From contig CAWHZZ010000003.1 in the NCBI GenBank assembly GCA_963833965.1, positions 124,001 to 188,000 on the forward strand: a stretch of 64,000 bases of DNA. The letters run 5' to 3'. The notes under the pieces were generated by a model. It was given only the letters and a program-made list of their open reading frames with translations, was not told where the DNA came from and made no database searches. Below, in pieces: positions 24,871-33,981 of this stretch. Position numbers and translations under genes: made by a program. This DNA comes from CAJCIW01 sp963833965 (lineage in GTDB: Bacteria; Chlamydiota; Chlamydiia; Chlamydiales; Rhabdochlamydiaceae). How positions within the stretch are numbered: the stretch's first letter is position 1; every line of letters starts with the position of its first letter.

Positions 24871-26577
24871 CTATCTGACAGGCCCCAAACCTATTAATTT
24901 TTCCAATGCAGCTTTGTTTTTTACCTTTGAGCGGAGATGATCTACAAATCGAATACTGCGAAATATTTCAGGGACCAGTTTTTCTAATCTATCCAGAGTT
25001 TCAAAATTTCCATCATTGAGTTTGTTGCATAAATCGTTGATGGAGATGGATTCGATTCTTAATTTATCCTCATAGATTGTGATGCTGCGTAAGGCATTCA
25101 GATCGATTTTATATGCTCCATGGATATTAATTTCACTGCTACAGGACATCTTTTTACCAAGATTTAACAAGAAGCTTTCCATTTCCTGGTCGGTTTTAAG
25201 GCTTGATATTGCAGTATAGATCTGTTGTGTAATACCTGGCGCAGAAACGCTATTTTCATTTTTCAGATTGTCTATAAATCTAAAAAAATTCAAAGTCAAT
25301 ATTTGGTGCATTTGCTTGATATTAGAGGATATGAGAAGATCCTTTCGTGCTTCCCCAAAATGGCTCAGAGGGGATCCCATATCATCGTATAGTTGCAGAC
25401 TAACACAGTTATTAGAGGGATTTCTGAGCAATCCAGTATGAGAAAAAATGAGTGCGGTTTTTCCTATTTGTACTGACTGCCGAGTGTTGATGTCGAAACC
25501 TAAATCCCTTTGTTTGAAGAAAAGAGTGGGATTTTTCTTAAATTTATCTTGAGAGGTCAGTACGTCCAAATCCAGTTCCAAACCTATCGTGCGATCTCTT
25601 AGACATCTTGGATCAATTCGATCTGGACCGAAGCAAATGACGTTCCCGTCGCCATTTTTTATGTCCTCAGGATCCAATGCCGCAGGACGAAAAGGCATAT
25701 ACGAATCGACTAAATATTGCCTGCCATATAAACAATTATCTAAGATCAGAGCGATGTTATGAGCATCCAACAGATGTGTTGCAGAGTCGAACAACCGGAT
25801 TCGAGAGGCAGCTTTCAGGATGCGCTGGGCTAAATCTGGACTGCATCCCCGGGGTTTGTAGGGAGTATTGGCGTCCTTGATGATTTCTCTTGCTTTAGCT
25901 TCCTTTGTTTCAGTTGGAGCGTCTTTGAAGTAACGTTCTCCAATGCGTTTGACCTCGGATTTGGTTCTTATTTTTGCTCGAATAAGTCTTTGACAATTTT
26001 GGATTTTCTCCTCCACGCTCCTATCCCCAGCATTGCGTGCGTCAAATTTTGCCAGAACTGAAGCCCTTTCAGCTGCCCGCTTCACTACTGCCATAGGCTG
26101 ATGTTCCGAATCAAAAAAAGACAGAGGAGGGAGAGGAAAGATCTCTTCAAACATTTGAATCAATTCAGGACAATGGCTTCCATAGATACTTCTAACGAAT
26201 GTTTTGTCTAAGAACCCGGGAGACATTAGAATTCTGCTTCTTCTTTTTAACAAGTCGATTTTCAATTGTTCCAATAATTTAGGTTTTTCTACATCACTAG
26301 CTTGAATGTAATGGTTCAACTGTTTGTATTCATTCCAAAAACAAATTTCGTGATAAAAAGAAAATCCTCCGTTTTCAAAATAGTATTCGTCCAACAATTG
26401 CTCAGAATTAGTGCTTAATTGACCCAAAGGAATGCTTTTTATTAGATCAATTATTTTTGCATCTATCTCTCTTGCAAGCGCGCCTTCGGCTTCTGAATAT
26501 TTTTCCACTGGATGATTTTTTAAATAATCAAGAATTTCTTGAGATAGTTTTTCACCTGCACTGACTTTCGATGCCAT
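24871..26577 (-). CDS. large hypothetical protein, unknown function
   Basis: A 568-residue protein I do not recognise. It has no signal peptide and no membrane helix. The sequence is mostly helical with a mixed central part (NVICFGPDRIDPRCLRDRTI). It is noticeably AT-richer than the ribosomal and tRNA genes around it. It stands alone between the tadA unit and rpmE on the opposite strand. A lineage-specific cytosolic or secreted effector-like protein is possible, but nothing in the sequence shows it. Confidence 0.65.
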   Translation of the reverse strand: MASKVSAGEKLSQEILDYLKNHPVEKYSEAEGALAREIDAKIIDLIKSIPLGQLSTNSEQLLDEYYFENGGFSFYHEICFWNEYKQLNHYIQASDVEKPKLLEQLKIDLLKRRSRILMSPGFLDKTFVRSIYGSHCPELIQMFEEIFPLPPLSFFDSEHQPMAVVKRAAERASVLAKFDARNAGDRSVEEKIQNCQRLIRAKIRTKSEVKRIGERYFKDAPTETKEAKAREIIKDANTPYKPRGCSPDLAQRILKAASRIRLFDSATHLLDAHNIALILDNCLYGRQYLVDSYMPFRPAALDPEDIKNGDGNVICFGPDRIDPRCLRDRTIGLELDLDVLTSQDKFKKNPTLFFKQRDLGFDINTRQSVQIGKTALIFSHTGLLRNPSNNCVSLQLYDDMGSPLSHFGEARKDLLISSNIKQMHQILTLNFFRFIDNLKNENSVSAPGITQQIYTAISSLKTDQEMESFLLNLGKKMSCSSEINIHGAYKIDLNALRSITIYEDKLRIESISINDLCNKLNDGNFETLDRLEKLVPEIFRSIRFVDHLRSKVKNKAALEKLIGLGPVR

Positions 26578-26743
26578 AATGGACTCTCAGTAATATTAAA
26601 TTAATCAAAACATAGATTTTAAATAAATTTATAATTAAAGTCTATTAAAATTATTTTTTACATCAAGTATCCGAAAAAGAGCTTGTTTTTTTTAGAGAGA
26701 TTAGGGTTGAATGGATAGTTTCAAACGATTTAAGGAGAATACT

Positions 26744-27067
26744 ATGAAAAAGCAAGGACACCCTCCCTATCAGGAAGTCTTATTTATCGACTCTTCGACA
26801 GGGTTTCGCTTTGTCTGCGGTAGCACGTTGCAGCCCAAAGAAAAAGAGATGTACGAAGGGAAAGAATATCCCGTTTATAAAGTGGCCGTCTCTTCGGCTT
26901 CTCATCCTTTCTTCACAGGCAGCAATCAGTTCATCGACTCTGAAGGACGTGTGGACAAGTTTGTAAAACGCTACGCAAAGAAAGCCGAGAAAAAAGAAGA
27001 GAGTGCTAAGGAAGATAAAGGCGCGAAAAAAGACGCCGAAAAGAAAGCGAAGAAAAAATCTTCCTAA
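26744..27067 (+). CDS. rpmE: 50S ribosomal protein L31, type B
   Basis: A 107-residue protein starting MKKQGHPPYQEVLFIDSSTG, the type B (zinc-free) L31 pattern: the CxxC cysteines of type A are absent. SSASHPFFTGSNQFIDSEGRV is the conserved core, written here in part. The C-terminal 35 residues are a lysine- and alanine-rich tail (KKAEKKEESAKEDKGAKK). AAGGAG lies seven bases before this ATG; the in-frame start at 26711 lacks a ribosome site. In Chlamydia rpmE likewise precedes prfA. Confidence 0.93.
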   Translation: MKKQGHPPYQEVLFIDSSTGFRFVCGSTLQPKEKEMYEGKEYPVYKVAVSSASHPFFTGSNQFIDSEGRVDKFVKRYAKKAEKKEESAKEDKGAKKDAEKKAKKKSS

Positions 27068-27252
27068 GATTGGGTTTAGTAATTGCTTTCCTTTGAAAAA
27101 AGAGAGATTTTCGAGCAGATTTGGAAAGTCCGGCCGAGCCCAATATCGTGACGGACATATAGGCGAGGCCGGCACTTTTCGAAGTTGCCGAAAAGGTCCT
27201 TCTTTTCAAGGGCAATGAATTATTAAACACACTCTAAAGACTCAAAGAATTC

Positions 27253-28335
27253 ATGGACGAGCAGATCCGCAAACTTTTGAAGCGATTCGCAAAAGTCGAA
27301 GAGCTCCTTGGACAAGCGGATGTGCTCGCCGATCAAAAGCAATATCGGGAACTTGCGCAGGAGCACTCTTATTTGACCGAGGTCAAAGAGTGCTGGCAGC
27401 GGTGTGAATCGTTAAAGAAGCGGCTGGAAGAAAACCAGCAGCTCCTCAAAACGGAAAAAGATCCCGAATTCCTCGAAATCGTCCGGCAAGAAATTCCCTC
27501 CCTTGAAGCAGAAATTGCGAGCTTGCGCCACAAGCTGGAAACGCTTCTCATCCCCCCAGATCCTCGCGACAGTCGCAATATCATCTTGGAAATTCGCGCC
27601 GGTACCGGCGGCGACGAGGCTGCTCTCTTCGTCGGCGATTGCGTGCGCATGTACAAGCAATATGCCGACAACAAGGGATGGAAATATGAGCTGCTCTCTT
27701 GCGCGGAATCGGAGAAAGGCGGCTTTAAAGAATATGTGATGGTCCTTTCCGGCCACAATGTCTACCGCTTGATGCAGTACGAGGCGGGAACCCATCGCGT
27801 CCAGCGCGTTCCGAAAACAGAGGCGCAAGGTCGCGTCCATACTTCCGCGGTGACTGTAGCCGTCCTGCTAGAGCCCGATGAGCTGGAAAAGATCGTGCTC
27901 GATGAACGAGACCTGAAGATCGATACCTATAGAGCATCTGGAGCGGGCGGTCAGCACGTCAACGTCACTGATTCCGCAATCCGGATCACGCATATTCCCA
28001 CCGGCACTGTCGTCACATGCCAAGAAGAGCGCAGCCAGCATAAGAATAAAGAAAAAGCGATGCGACTTCTCAGCGCAAAACTCGCCGAAGAAAAGCGGAT
28101 GAAGGCGGAAAAAGAGATGGCCTCCTTGCGCTCGACTCAAGTGGGATCCGGCGATCGCTCAGAGAGGATCCGCACCTACAATTTTCCGCAGAATCGCATC
28201 ACCGACCACCGGATCGACCTGACCCTTTACAAGCTCAACCTTGTCATAGACGGCGATCTCGACGAGATCACCGAAGCCCTTGTCGCCCATTTCCATCAAG
28301 AAAAACTTGCCGCCCTCGGCGAACAAAACCTATGA
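27253..28335 (+). CDS. prfA: peptide chain release factor 1
   Basis: A 360-residue class I release factor reading UAA and UAG. The peptide-anticodon motif is PKT at residues 187-189 (VQRVPKTEAQGRVH), the RF1 P-x-T type. The GGQ motif at 232-234 (GAGGQHVNVTDS) triggers peptide release and is the target of PrmC methylation. GTGGDEAALF is also typical. The stop overlaps the start of prmC in ATGA, giving a coupled pair of enzyme and substrate. Confidence 0.97.
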   Translation: MDEQIRKLLKRFAKVEELLGQADVLADQKQYRELAQEHSYLTEVKECWQRCESLKKRLEENQQLLKTEKDPEFLEIVRQEIPSLEAEIASLRHKLETLLIPPDPRDSRNIILEIRAGTGGDEAALFVGDCVRMYKQYADNKGWKYELLSCAESEKGGFKEYVMVLSGHNVYRLMQYEAGTHRVQRVPKTEAQGRVHTSAVTVAVLLEPDELEKIVLDERDLKIDTYRASGAGGQHVNVTDSAIRITHIPTGTVVTCQEERSQHKNKEKAMRLLSAKLAEEKRMKAEKEMASLRSTQVGSGDRSERIRTYNFPQNRITDHRIDLTLYKLNLVIDGDLDEITEALVAHFHQEKLAALGEQNL

Positions 28336-29171
28336 AGACCATCGGCGAAATTTTGGCGATGTCCGCCCAATTTTTAAAAGAAAAGCAGTGCCCGCGCTAT
28401 CGACGCGATGCGGAAGATCTCATTGCCCATGCGTTGAAGCTTGAGCGCATGGAGCTTTACATGGAGTTTGATCGCCCCGTTCAGGAGTTCGAGCTGGAAC
28501 TATTGCGAGGCTTGCTAAAACGGGCGGGAAAAGGGGAGCCGATCGAATACATGATCGAGCAAGTTATATTTTATCATTGCAACATTGCCGTTGGCCCCGG
28601 CGTTTTGATTCCTCGCCCGGAAACAGAAATTTTAGTCGATCGAGTCTGCAAACTCCTCCACGGTTCAGAAATGGCGGTCTGGGACCTTTGCACAGGGTCG
28701 GGCTGCATCGGCATTGCCCTAAAGAAAGCTTGCCCAACATTATATGTCACCTTGTCCGATATTTCCGAAAAAGCGCTGGAATTTGCCGCTCTTAATGCAA
28801 AAAACAACGCTGTCGATGTCGAAATTCTAAAAGGGGACCTGCTCGCACCCTTTGCAGGAAAAAAGGCGAACGCCGTCATCTGCAACCCGCCTTACGTCTC
28901 TTCTAAAGAATTTTTAACATTAGACCCTTCTGTCAAAGATTTTGAACCGAAGGAAGCACTTATTGGGGGAGAAGATGGGTTGTTTTTTTATCGACGCTTA
29001 GCCGAGGATTTGCCAAAGTATCTGCATCCAAATGCGAAGGTTTTTTTTGAAATCGGCGAAAACCAGGGAGAATCGATTGTAAAGCTATTTGCCGCCCCGG
29101 TTTGGAAAAACGCACGTGTGGAAAAGGATTGGGCAGGCAAAGACCGCTTCTTTTTCCTTGAATTTGAATAA
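28332..29171 (+). CDS. prmC: release factor glutamine methyltransferase PrmC
   Basis: A 279-residue SAM-dependent methyltransferase that methylates the glutamine of GGQ in release factors. The catalytic motif CNPPYVSS is at about residues 183-190, and the SAM-binding loop WDLCTGSGCIGIALKKACP is at about 117-135. The N-terminal helical domain recognises the release factor. It overlaps prfA by four bases. A hairpin terminator follows at 29210. Confidence 0.95.
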   Translation: MKTIGEILAMSAQFLKEKQCPRYRRDAEDLIAHALKLERMELYMEFDRPVQEFELELLRGLLKRAGKGEPIEYMIEQVIFYHCNIAVGPGVLIPRPETEILVDRVCKLLHGSEMAVWDLCTGSGCIGIALKKACPTLYVTLSDISEKALEFAALNAKNNAVDVEILKGDLLAPFAGKKANAVICNPPYVSSKEFLTLDPSVKDFEPKEALIGGEDGLFFYRRLAEDLPKYLHPNAKVFFEIGENQGESIVKLFAAPVWKNARVEKDWAGKDRFFFLEFE

Positions 29172-29209
29172 GTTTCCCCCTATGCTATAAAGTCACTATT
29201 TTTTAGAAG

Positions 29210-29236
29210 AAGCATCGATTGATTGATGCTTTTTCA
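29210..29236 (+). terminator. terminator after prfA-prmC
   Basis: AAGCATC at 29210-29216 pairs with GATGCTT at 29225-29231, followed by TTTTCAG. It sits between prmC and ffh. Confidence 0.65.
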
Positions 29237-29256
29237 GTACAATTAAATTATTGATT

Positions 29257-30603
29257 ATGTTCGGCTCACTCACAGAAAAATTTCAGCAGATGTTTTCCGG
29301 TTTGATGGGGAAAAAGACCCTCACGGAAGACAATATTTCCGACGCCGTCAGAGAGGTGCGCCTTGCTCTGCTAGACGCCGATGTGAACTATTCTGTCGCC
29401 AGCAATTTTGTCAAACGCGTCAAAGAAAAAGCTGTCGGTGATGCTGTCATCAAATCTGTCTCTCCAGGACAGCAATTCATTAAACTTGTCCACGAAGAGC
29501 TGGTCGCGCTGATGGGAACGAATGAATCGCTCCTGGAATTGCAAGGCAGGCCACATGTGATTTTGCTTTGCGGGTTGCAAGGCTCTGGAAAAACGACCCA
29601 CTGTGCGAAACTCGCCGCTTATCTGCAAAAGAAATACCCCAATAAACGCCCTCTCCTCGCCGCCTGCGACCTGCAGCGCCCGGCAGCTGTTGAGCAGATT
29701 AAAAAATTAGCTTCGCAAATCGACGTCCCCGTCTTTTCCATCGAAGGGGAGAAGAATCCCGTCCGCGTCGCCAAAGAAGCCCTGCAAAAGGCTAAGACAG
29801 AAGGGTTCGACGTCCTGATTGTCGATACTGCTGGGCGCCTCTCCATTGATGAAGAGCTGATGCAACAGCTGATCGAAATTAAGGCCGCAGTCGAGCCTCA
29901 TGAAATCCTCTTTGTCGCTAGTGCTGCAACGGGCCAGGACGCTGTGAAGACAGCTGTCGAATTCGACAAGCACGTTCAAGTGACCGGGACGATTTTGACG
30001 ATGCTCGACGGAAGTGCTAGGGCCGGCGCTGCGATCTCGATCCGCGAAGTGACCAATAAACCTCTAAAATTTGAAGGGATCGGCGAAAAGATCGGCGATA
30101 TTCAACCCTTCAATCCCCATTCCATGGCCGACCGGATTCTCGGCATGGGCGATGTGATCAATTTAGTCCGCAAAGCGGAAGAAAACATGGACGAGGAAGA
30201 GAGCAAGGCTCTCGAGAAAAAAATCCTCAAGGCCGCCTTCACCTACGACGATTATCTGAAGCAGATGGCGATGATCAAGCGGATGGGCTCGTTCAAAAGC
30301 TTGCTCAAGATGCTGCCTGGCATGTCCAATTTGGGCGATCTGGACTTCGACGAGAAAGAGTTCAATAAGATTGAGGCGATGATCACCTCGATGACCATGG
30401 ATGAGAGAGTGGAAAAAGTGGAGCTCGTCCCCAGCCGCAGAAGAAGAATCGCTTCAGGCAGCGGGACGACAATCGACGATGTCAACCGGATGGTCAAAGG
30501 CTTCAAAAAGCTTAAGCAATTTTGCAAAGAGATGCCCGGCATCAAAAATCAAATGAAAAAAGGCAACAATCCCTTTAACGGCAAAATGCCGTGGGATAAT
30601 TAA
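29257..30603 (+). CDS. ffh: signal recognition particle protein Ffh
   Basis: A 448-residue SRP GTPase. The N domain is followed by the G domain, with P-loop GLQGSGKT at residues 106-113 and DTAGR at 190-194. The methionine-rich M domain contains SRRRRIASGSGTTIDDVNRM, which binds 4.5S RNA and signal sequences. The G4 guanine-specificity motif, usually TKLDGDARGGA, reads TMLDGSARAGA at about 248-258, so the lysine is replaced by methionine. I recall a similar change in other chlamydial Ffh proteins but cannot check it. ATG 29257 is chosen over TTG 29251. The gene opens the ffh-rpsP-trmD-rplS-rnhB run. Confidence 0.96.
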   Translation: MFGSLTEKFQQMFSGLMGKKTLTEDNISDAVREVRLALLDADVNYSVASNFVKRVKEKAVGDAVIKSVSPGQQFIKLVHEELVALMGTNESLLELQGRPHVILLCGLQGSGKTTHCAKLAAYLQKKYPNKRPLLAACDLQRPAAVEQIKKLASQIDVPVFSIEGEKNPVRVAKEALQKAKTEGFDVLIVDTAGRLSIDEELMQQLIEIKAAVEPHEILFVASAATGQDAVKTAVEFDKHVQVTGTILTMLDGSARAGAAISIREVTNKPLKFEGIGEKIGDIQPFNPHSMADRILGMGDVINLVRKAEENMDEEESKALEKKILKAAFTYDDYLKQMAMIKRMGSFKSLLKMLPGMSNLGDLDFDEKEFNKIEAMITSMTMDERVEKVELVPSRRRRIASGSGTTIDDVNRMVKGFKKLKQFCKEMPGIKNQMKKGNNPFNGKMPWDN

Positions 30604-30629
30604 TTTATTACTAGGAGAAAAATGCACAT

Positions 30630-30980
30630 ATGGCGTTAAAAATTCGCTTGCGACAACAAGGACGCACAAATCGGCAGACATACCGTCTTGTCGTCACCGA
30701 TATCCGCAATCCGCGCGACGGCAAATACCTCGAAATGGTCGGTTGGTACAACCCCTTCAGCAATACGACAGAATCACAGATCGATCTCGAGCGGATTCAG
30801 TACTGGGTGGGCCAGGGTGCGCAAATCACGCCAAACGCGCAGAGCTTGATCGCGCGCTTTGCCCCGGATGCGATGAAGGAGCTCCGCGCCAAGGAGCACG
30901 CACGCCGAATTAAAAAGACCGCCAAACGAAGAAAGGCTAAGAAGAAAGCGGTAGCCCCACAAGCAGCTGCCAAGAAATAG
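30630..30980 (+). CDS. rpsP: 30S ribosomal protein S16
   Basis: A 116-residue protein with the S16 core MALKIRLRQQGRTNRQTYRL near the N-terminus, then NPRDGKYLEMVGWYNP, and a lysine- and alanine-rich C-terminal tail. A ribosome site AGGAG lies before the ATG. It is second in the ffh-rpsP-trmD-rplS order common to many bacteria. Confidence 0.96.
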   Translation: MALKIRLRQQGRTNRQTYRLVVTDIRNPRDGKYLEMVGWYNPFSNTTESQIDLERIQYWVGQGAQITPNAQSLIARFAPDAMKELRAKEHARRIKKTAKRRKAKKKAVAPQAAAKK

Positions 30981-30985
30981 AGTGA

Positions 30986-31714
30986 ATGGGTCTAGTGGAC
31001 ATCGATATCCTATCGCTATTTCCTGAGTACTTTGAATCTCCATTCAAAGTCAGCATGATCAAAAGGGCAATAGAGAATGGGCTTGTCGATATCCGATTGA
31101 GAGATATCCGGGAATTTGGAGAAGGCAAACACCGCAAAGTCGATGACCGGCCCTACGGCGGAGGCCCAGGAATGGTCTTGATGCCGGGTCCCGCCACAGA
31201 GGCCATTCACAATGTGAAAAGAGAAAACTCGCATGTGGTGTACCTTTCTCCGCAGGGAAAGTTGTTCGATGCAAAAGCCGCAGAGCGGTTAGCGAAGTTC
31301 CCTCATCTGATCCTCGTCTGCGGGCATTATGAAGGCCTCGACGAGCGCGTGATCGAAGAAGAGATCGACGAAGAGATCAGCATTGGGGATTACGTCCTGA
31401 CCAATGGATGTTTGGCCGCAATCGTCGTCGTCGATGCGGCTCTCCGCTTCCTCCCTGGTGTGCTGGGGCATGAAGAGGCGGCGCATTTGGAAACGTTCCA
31501 AGAGGGAATTTTTGAAGGGCCTTCCTATACCCGTCCGGAACAGTTTGAAGGAAAGGAAGTGCCCGAAGTTTTAAAAAGCGGCCATCACGCTGAAATTGAA
31601 AAATGGCGCAAGCAGAAAGGCTTCGAAAAGACGCAGCGGGTGCGGCCAGAGTTAATTACAAAATTATACACAAACAAGATGAAAAATCGAGAATTTGACA
31701 AGGAGGCGCCCTGA
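30986..31714 (+). CDS. trmD: tRNA (guanine-N1)-methyltransferase TrmD
   Basis: A 242-residue SPOUT methyltransferase that methylates G37 next to the anticodon. The trefoil knot and SAM site are visible as DDRPYGGGPGMVLMPGP and LILVCGHYEGLDERV, followed by SIGDYVLTNGCLAA. It starts six bases after rpsP. The last 15 residues (YTNKMKNREFDKEAP) are encoded by the left end of the repeat at 31666-31840 and are therefore not ancestral. The true family C-terminus probably lay near Leu-Ile-Thr-Lys-Leu. Function should be unaffected, as the catalytic domains are complete. Confidence 0.95.
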   Translation: MGLVDIDILSLFPEYFESPFKVSMIKRAIENGLVDIRLRDIREFGEGKHRKVDDRPYGGGPGMVLMPGPATEAIHNVKRENSHVVYLSPQGKLFDAKAAERLAKFPHLILVCGHYEGLDERVIEEEIDEEISIGDYVLTNGCLAAIVVVDAALRFLPGVLGHEEAAHLETFQEGIFEGPSYTRPEQFEGKEVPEVLKSGHHAEIEKWRKQKGFEKTQRVRPELITKLYTNKMKNREFDKEAP

Positions 31715-31840
31715 ATTTGAGCCAGGCTCGGCCGGCGCGGAAGCAGCCCAACTTGAATAAGTTGGGCGATGGACGCGGGCTCAAAGTCAGTGGCTGCCCC
31801 GACGCAGTCAAAAGCCGATTTTTCGTCTTGTTTGTGTATT
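31666..31840. repeat. palindromic repeat element, family P copy 2
   Basis: The left arm ATACACAAACAAGATGAAAA at about 31666-31700 and the reverse complement of the right arm, ATACACAAACAAGACGAAAA, match over about 33 bases. Compared with copy 1 (8459-8754), several stem positions differ in both arms, so pairing is kept. The interior differs and contains AACTTGAATAAGTT. It overlaps the end of trmD and sits in the leader of rplS. Confidence 0.8.
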
Positions 31841-31861
31841 ATCAAAATGAAGGATAGAACC

Positions 31862-32278
31862 ATGAAACAGTGTCAAGTGATTCAGGAAATCGAAGCGCAG
31901 CAGCTTAAAAGTAACCTGCCCGAGTTCCATGTTGGCGATACAATTAGCATCCATCAACGGATTATTGAAGGGGACAAGGAGCGCGTCCAGATCTTCACCG
32001 GTACAGTAATCGCTCGTCGCGGCGGCGGCCTTTCCGAGACGGTAGCCCTCTATCGATTCTCTTACGGCGCAGGCATCGAAAGAGTCTATTTGGTCCACAG
32101 CCCCAAAATCGCCAAAATCGAAGTCATCAGAACCGGTAAAGTCCGTAAATCCAAGCTCTATTACCTCCGAGGAACCTCTGGCAGAGCATCCAAAATCCAA
32201 GAGCAGATCGGCCAAATGAAACAAACTCAAAGCTCCCCAGGCAACGCCGAAGCTGCAGAAAATCAACCCGCCACATAA
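31862..32278 (+). CDS. rplS: 50S ribosomal protein L19
   Basis: A 138-residue protein with the L19 signatures FHVGDTISIHQRIIEGDKER, FTGTVIARRGGG and RIYLVHSPKI-type sequence (here ERVYLVHSPKI). It lies at the 30S-50S interface. The ATG at 31862 gives the expected N-terminus. An in-frame start at 31769 lies inside the repeat element and is rejected. The palindrome in its leader may affect translation or message stability. Confidence 0.96.
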   Translation: MKQCQVIQEIEAQQLKSNLPEFHVGDTISIHQRIIEGDKERVQIFTGTVIARRGGGLSETVALYRFSYGAGIERVYLVHSPKIAKIEVIRTGKVRKSKLYYLRGTSGRASKIQEQIGQMKQTQSSPGNAEAAENQPAT

Positions 32279-32306
32279 GATATACCTAAATTACTCTTAG
32301 GATTAT

Positions 32307-32954
32307 ATGGTCGCGCTTTCTCAGCGAGAACGCAAGCGCTTAGAAGCGATGATGATCTGGGAGCGAACAGCCCGGGAGCGAGGCTTCCGGTTCATCGCAG
32401 GCCTGGACGAGGTTGGAAGGGGCCCTCTAGCGGGGCCCGTCGTCGCCGCGGCATGCATACTTCCCGATGGGGCGCTTTTCGAGGGGATTGACGACAGCAA
32501 AAAATTGCCCCCTACCGATCGCTCTCTCCTTTATCAAAAAATTCTCTCTCTACCCAACATCGATTACGGCATTGGAATCCTCGATGCCAAAGAGATCGAC
32601 CGGCTCAATATCCTTCAGGCGAGCCTCCAGGCGATGATGATCGCCGTTTCCCGCCTTAAACAAATTCCAGATTTTCTCCTCGTCGACGGAAATAAGCTGC
32701 CCACCGGGAATATCCCCAGTGAGGCGATCGTTCAAGGTGACAGCCTGTCGCAATCGATTGCAGCGGCTTCGATCATCGCTAAAGAGATGAGGGACCAGCT
32801 GATGCAGGCGTATCATGAACAATGGCCACAGTACCAATTTGCGTCACACAAAGGGTATGCCACGGAAGAGCATCTGCTCGCCATTCAGGAGTACGGCCCT
32901 TGTCCCATCCATCGGATGAGCTTCGAGCCGCTGAAATCGCTATTTAACCCGTGA
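32307..32954 (+). CDS. rnhB: ribonuclease HII
   Basis: A 215-residue enzyme that removes RNA from RNA-DNA hybrids. The catalytic motif AGLDEVGRGPLAGPVV is at residues 30-45, DSKKL follows near 63, and QGDSLSQSIAAASIIAK is the third active-site segment. AGGA precedes the ATG. The 3' end overlaps the convergent minus-strand gene at 32944 by 11 bases. Confidence 0.96.
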   Translation: MVALSQRERKRLEAMMIWERTARERGFRFIAGLDEVGRGPLAGPVVAAACILPDGALFEGIDDSKKLPPTDRSLLYQKILSLPNIDYGIGILDAKEIDRLNILQASLQAMMIAVSRLKQIPDFLLVDGNKLPTGNIPSEAIVQGDSLSQSIAAASIIAKEMRDQLMQAYHEQWPQYQFASHKGYATEEHLLAIQEYGPCPIHRMSFEPLKSLFNP

Positions 32955-33969
32955 TGCGCCAAGTGGCTTTAAAGTCTTTAAGAACTTCTTTCACGGCTGC
33001 GTATCTTAAATCATCGACCGTTTTGTCCATCTCTTTGAAGCCGTAGAAAGCGTGCCTACCAAAGGCGCCCCCAAATCGCTGATCGTCGGGATTTTCCAAA
33101 GAGGGATTTTTTTCTCGGGCCTGCAGGTGAATTTGAGTGTATTTTGCATAAAGAGCATCTGCGGCGCTGCGTTGTCCTTTTGGCAAATCGCTTGGATCTA
33201 GCTTCAATTCCTCTAAAGCCTCAACCAGCCTCTCGCTTTCGCCATGCTCTCCAACGCTATCGAGTACAGTCATAAGGAGTCTTAAAAGCTCTTCGACTTG
33301 GGTCCGCTCTACGGCGCGCACTTTTTGGGCGAGCGTTGAAAGTCCATTCGTTTGAAATGCCGTCCTCCCCCAATTTTGATCGTTTCGATCGATCATGTTG
33401 GGTGTTTCCTTGTCTTGGATGTGGTAAAGGTGGAAATAGATCCTATCGAGGATGGTGGATTCCAAATCAGGGGGGACTTTTATTTGTGATAATTTGGCAA
33501 GGTGCGACAGAGCTTGAGAAATTCCTTTCGCTTTTAGAAGCGCCTCGCCGGTCTTTGGGTTGCATACATCATGGTCAAATCGGGCCAACTTTGTTCGCCA
33601 ACTCATTAGCTTTACAAAGACCGCGTCAGATGCTTTGGGATTTTCGGTCATTTGAGTGAGCTTTTGGATGATTTTTTCGACTCTGGGGTGGATGGCGTTG
33701 TTATTTGGCGCCTCGATGAGAAATTGCCTCACTTTTTCGGCAAAGGCGAGTTTGTTCCGCGCTTTTTTAAGGAGACCCTCGATCTCAGGCCGCACCTTTT
33801 CATCCAGTTGTGCGCAATATTCGGTAAGTACGTCAGCTCTTGTTTTTGTGAGTTCAATCAAGACGATCGATTGATCGGGATGAATGTAGGAATGATATAT
33901 GTTTTTCACACCATCTATAAGATACTGTGAATGAAGTCGGACAGTTTCTAAAATTGTTGAAGTAGACAT
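32944..33969 (-). CDS. paralogue family F protein, short form lacking the central region
   Basis: A 341-residue soluble protein, one of four tandem minus-strand paralogues. The N-terminal helical region starts TSTILETVRLHSQYLIDGVK and contains the family stretch IHPRVEKIIQKLTQ. The C-terminal signature is FHLYHIQDKETPNMIDRNDQ, then NWGRTAFQTNGLST, and the protein ends in DFKATWRITG. Compared with the 638- and 624-residue copies it lacks the central segment with the GAFISLG motif. I recognise no known family. It is convergent with rnhB. Internal loss or a separate short subtype are both possible. Confidence 0.75.
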   Translation of the reverse strand: MSTSTILETVRLHSQYLIDGVKNIYHSYIHPDQSIVLIELTKTRADVLTEYCAQLDEKVRPEIEGLLKKARNKLAFAEKVRQFLIEAPNNNAIHPRVEKIIQKLTQMTENPKASDAVFVKLMSWRTKLARFDHDVCNPKTGEALLKAKGISQALSHLAKLSQIKVPPDLESTILDRIYFHLYHIQDKETPNMIDRNDQNWGRTAFQTNGLSTLAQKVRAVERTQVEELLRLLMTVLDSVGEHGESERLVEALEELKLDPSDLPKGQRSAADALYAKYTQIHLQAREKNPSLENPDDQRFGGAFGRHAFYGFKEMDKTVDDLRYAAVKEVLKDFKATWRITG

Positions 33970-33981
33970 TTGAACCTCTTC

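Noticed and set aside
31769..31861. An N-terminal extension of L19 from an upstream start
   Set aside because: The extra residues are encoded by the family P repeat, and the ATG at 31862 gives the standard L19 N-terminus.
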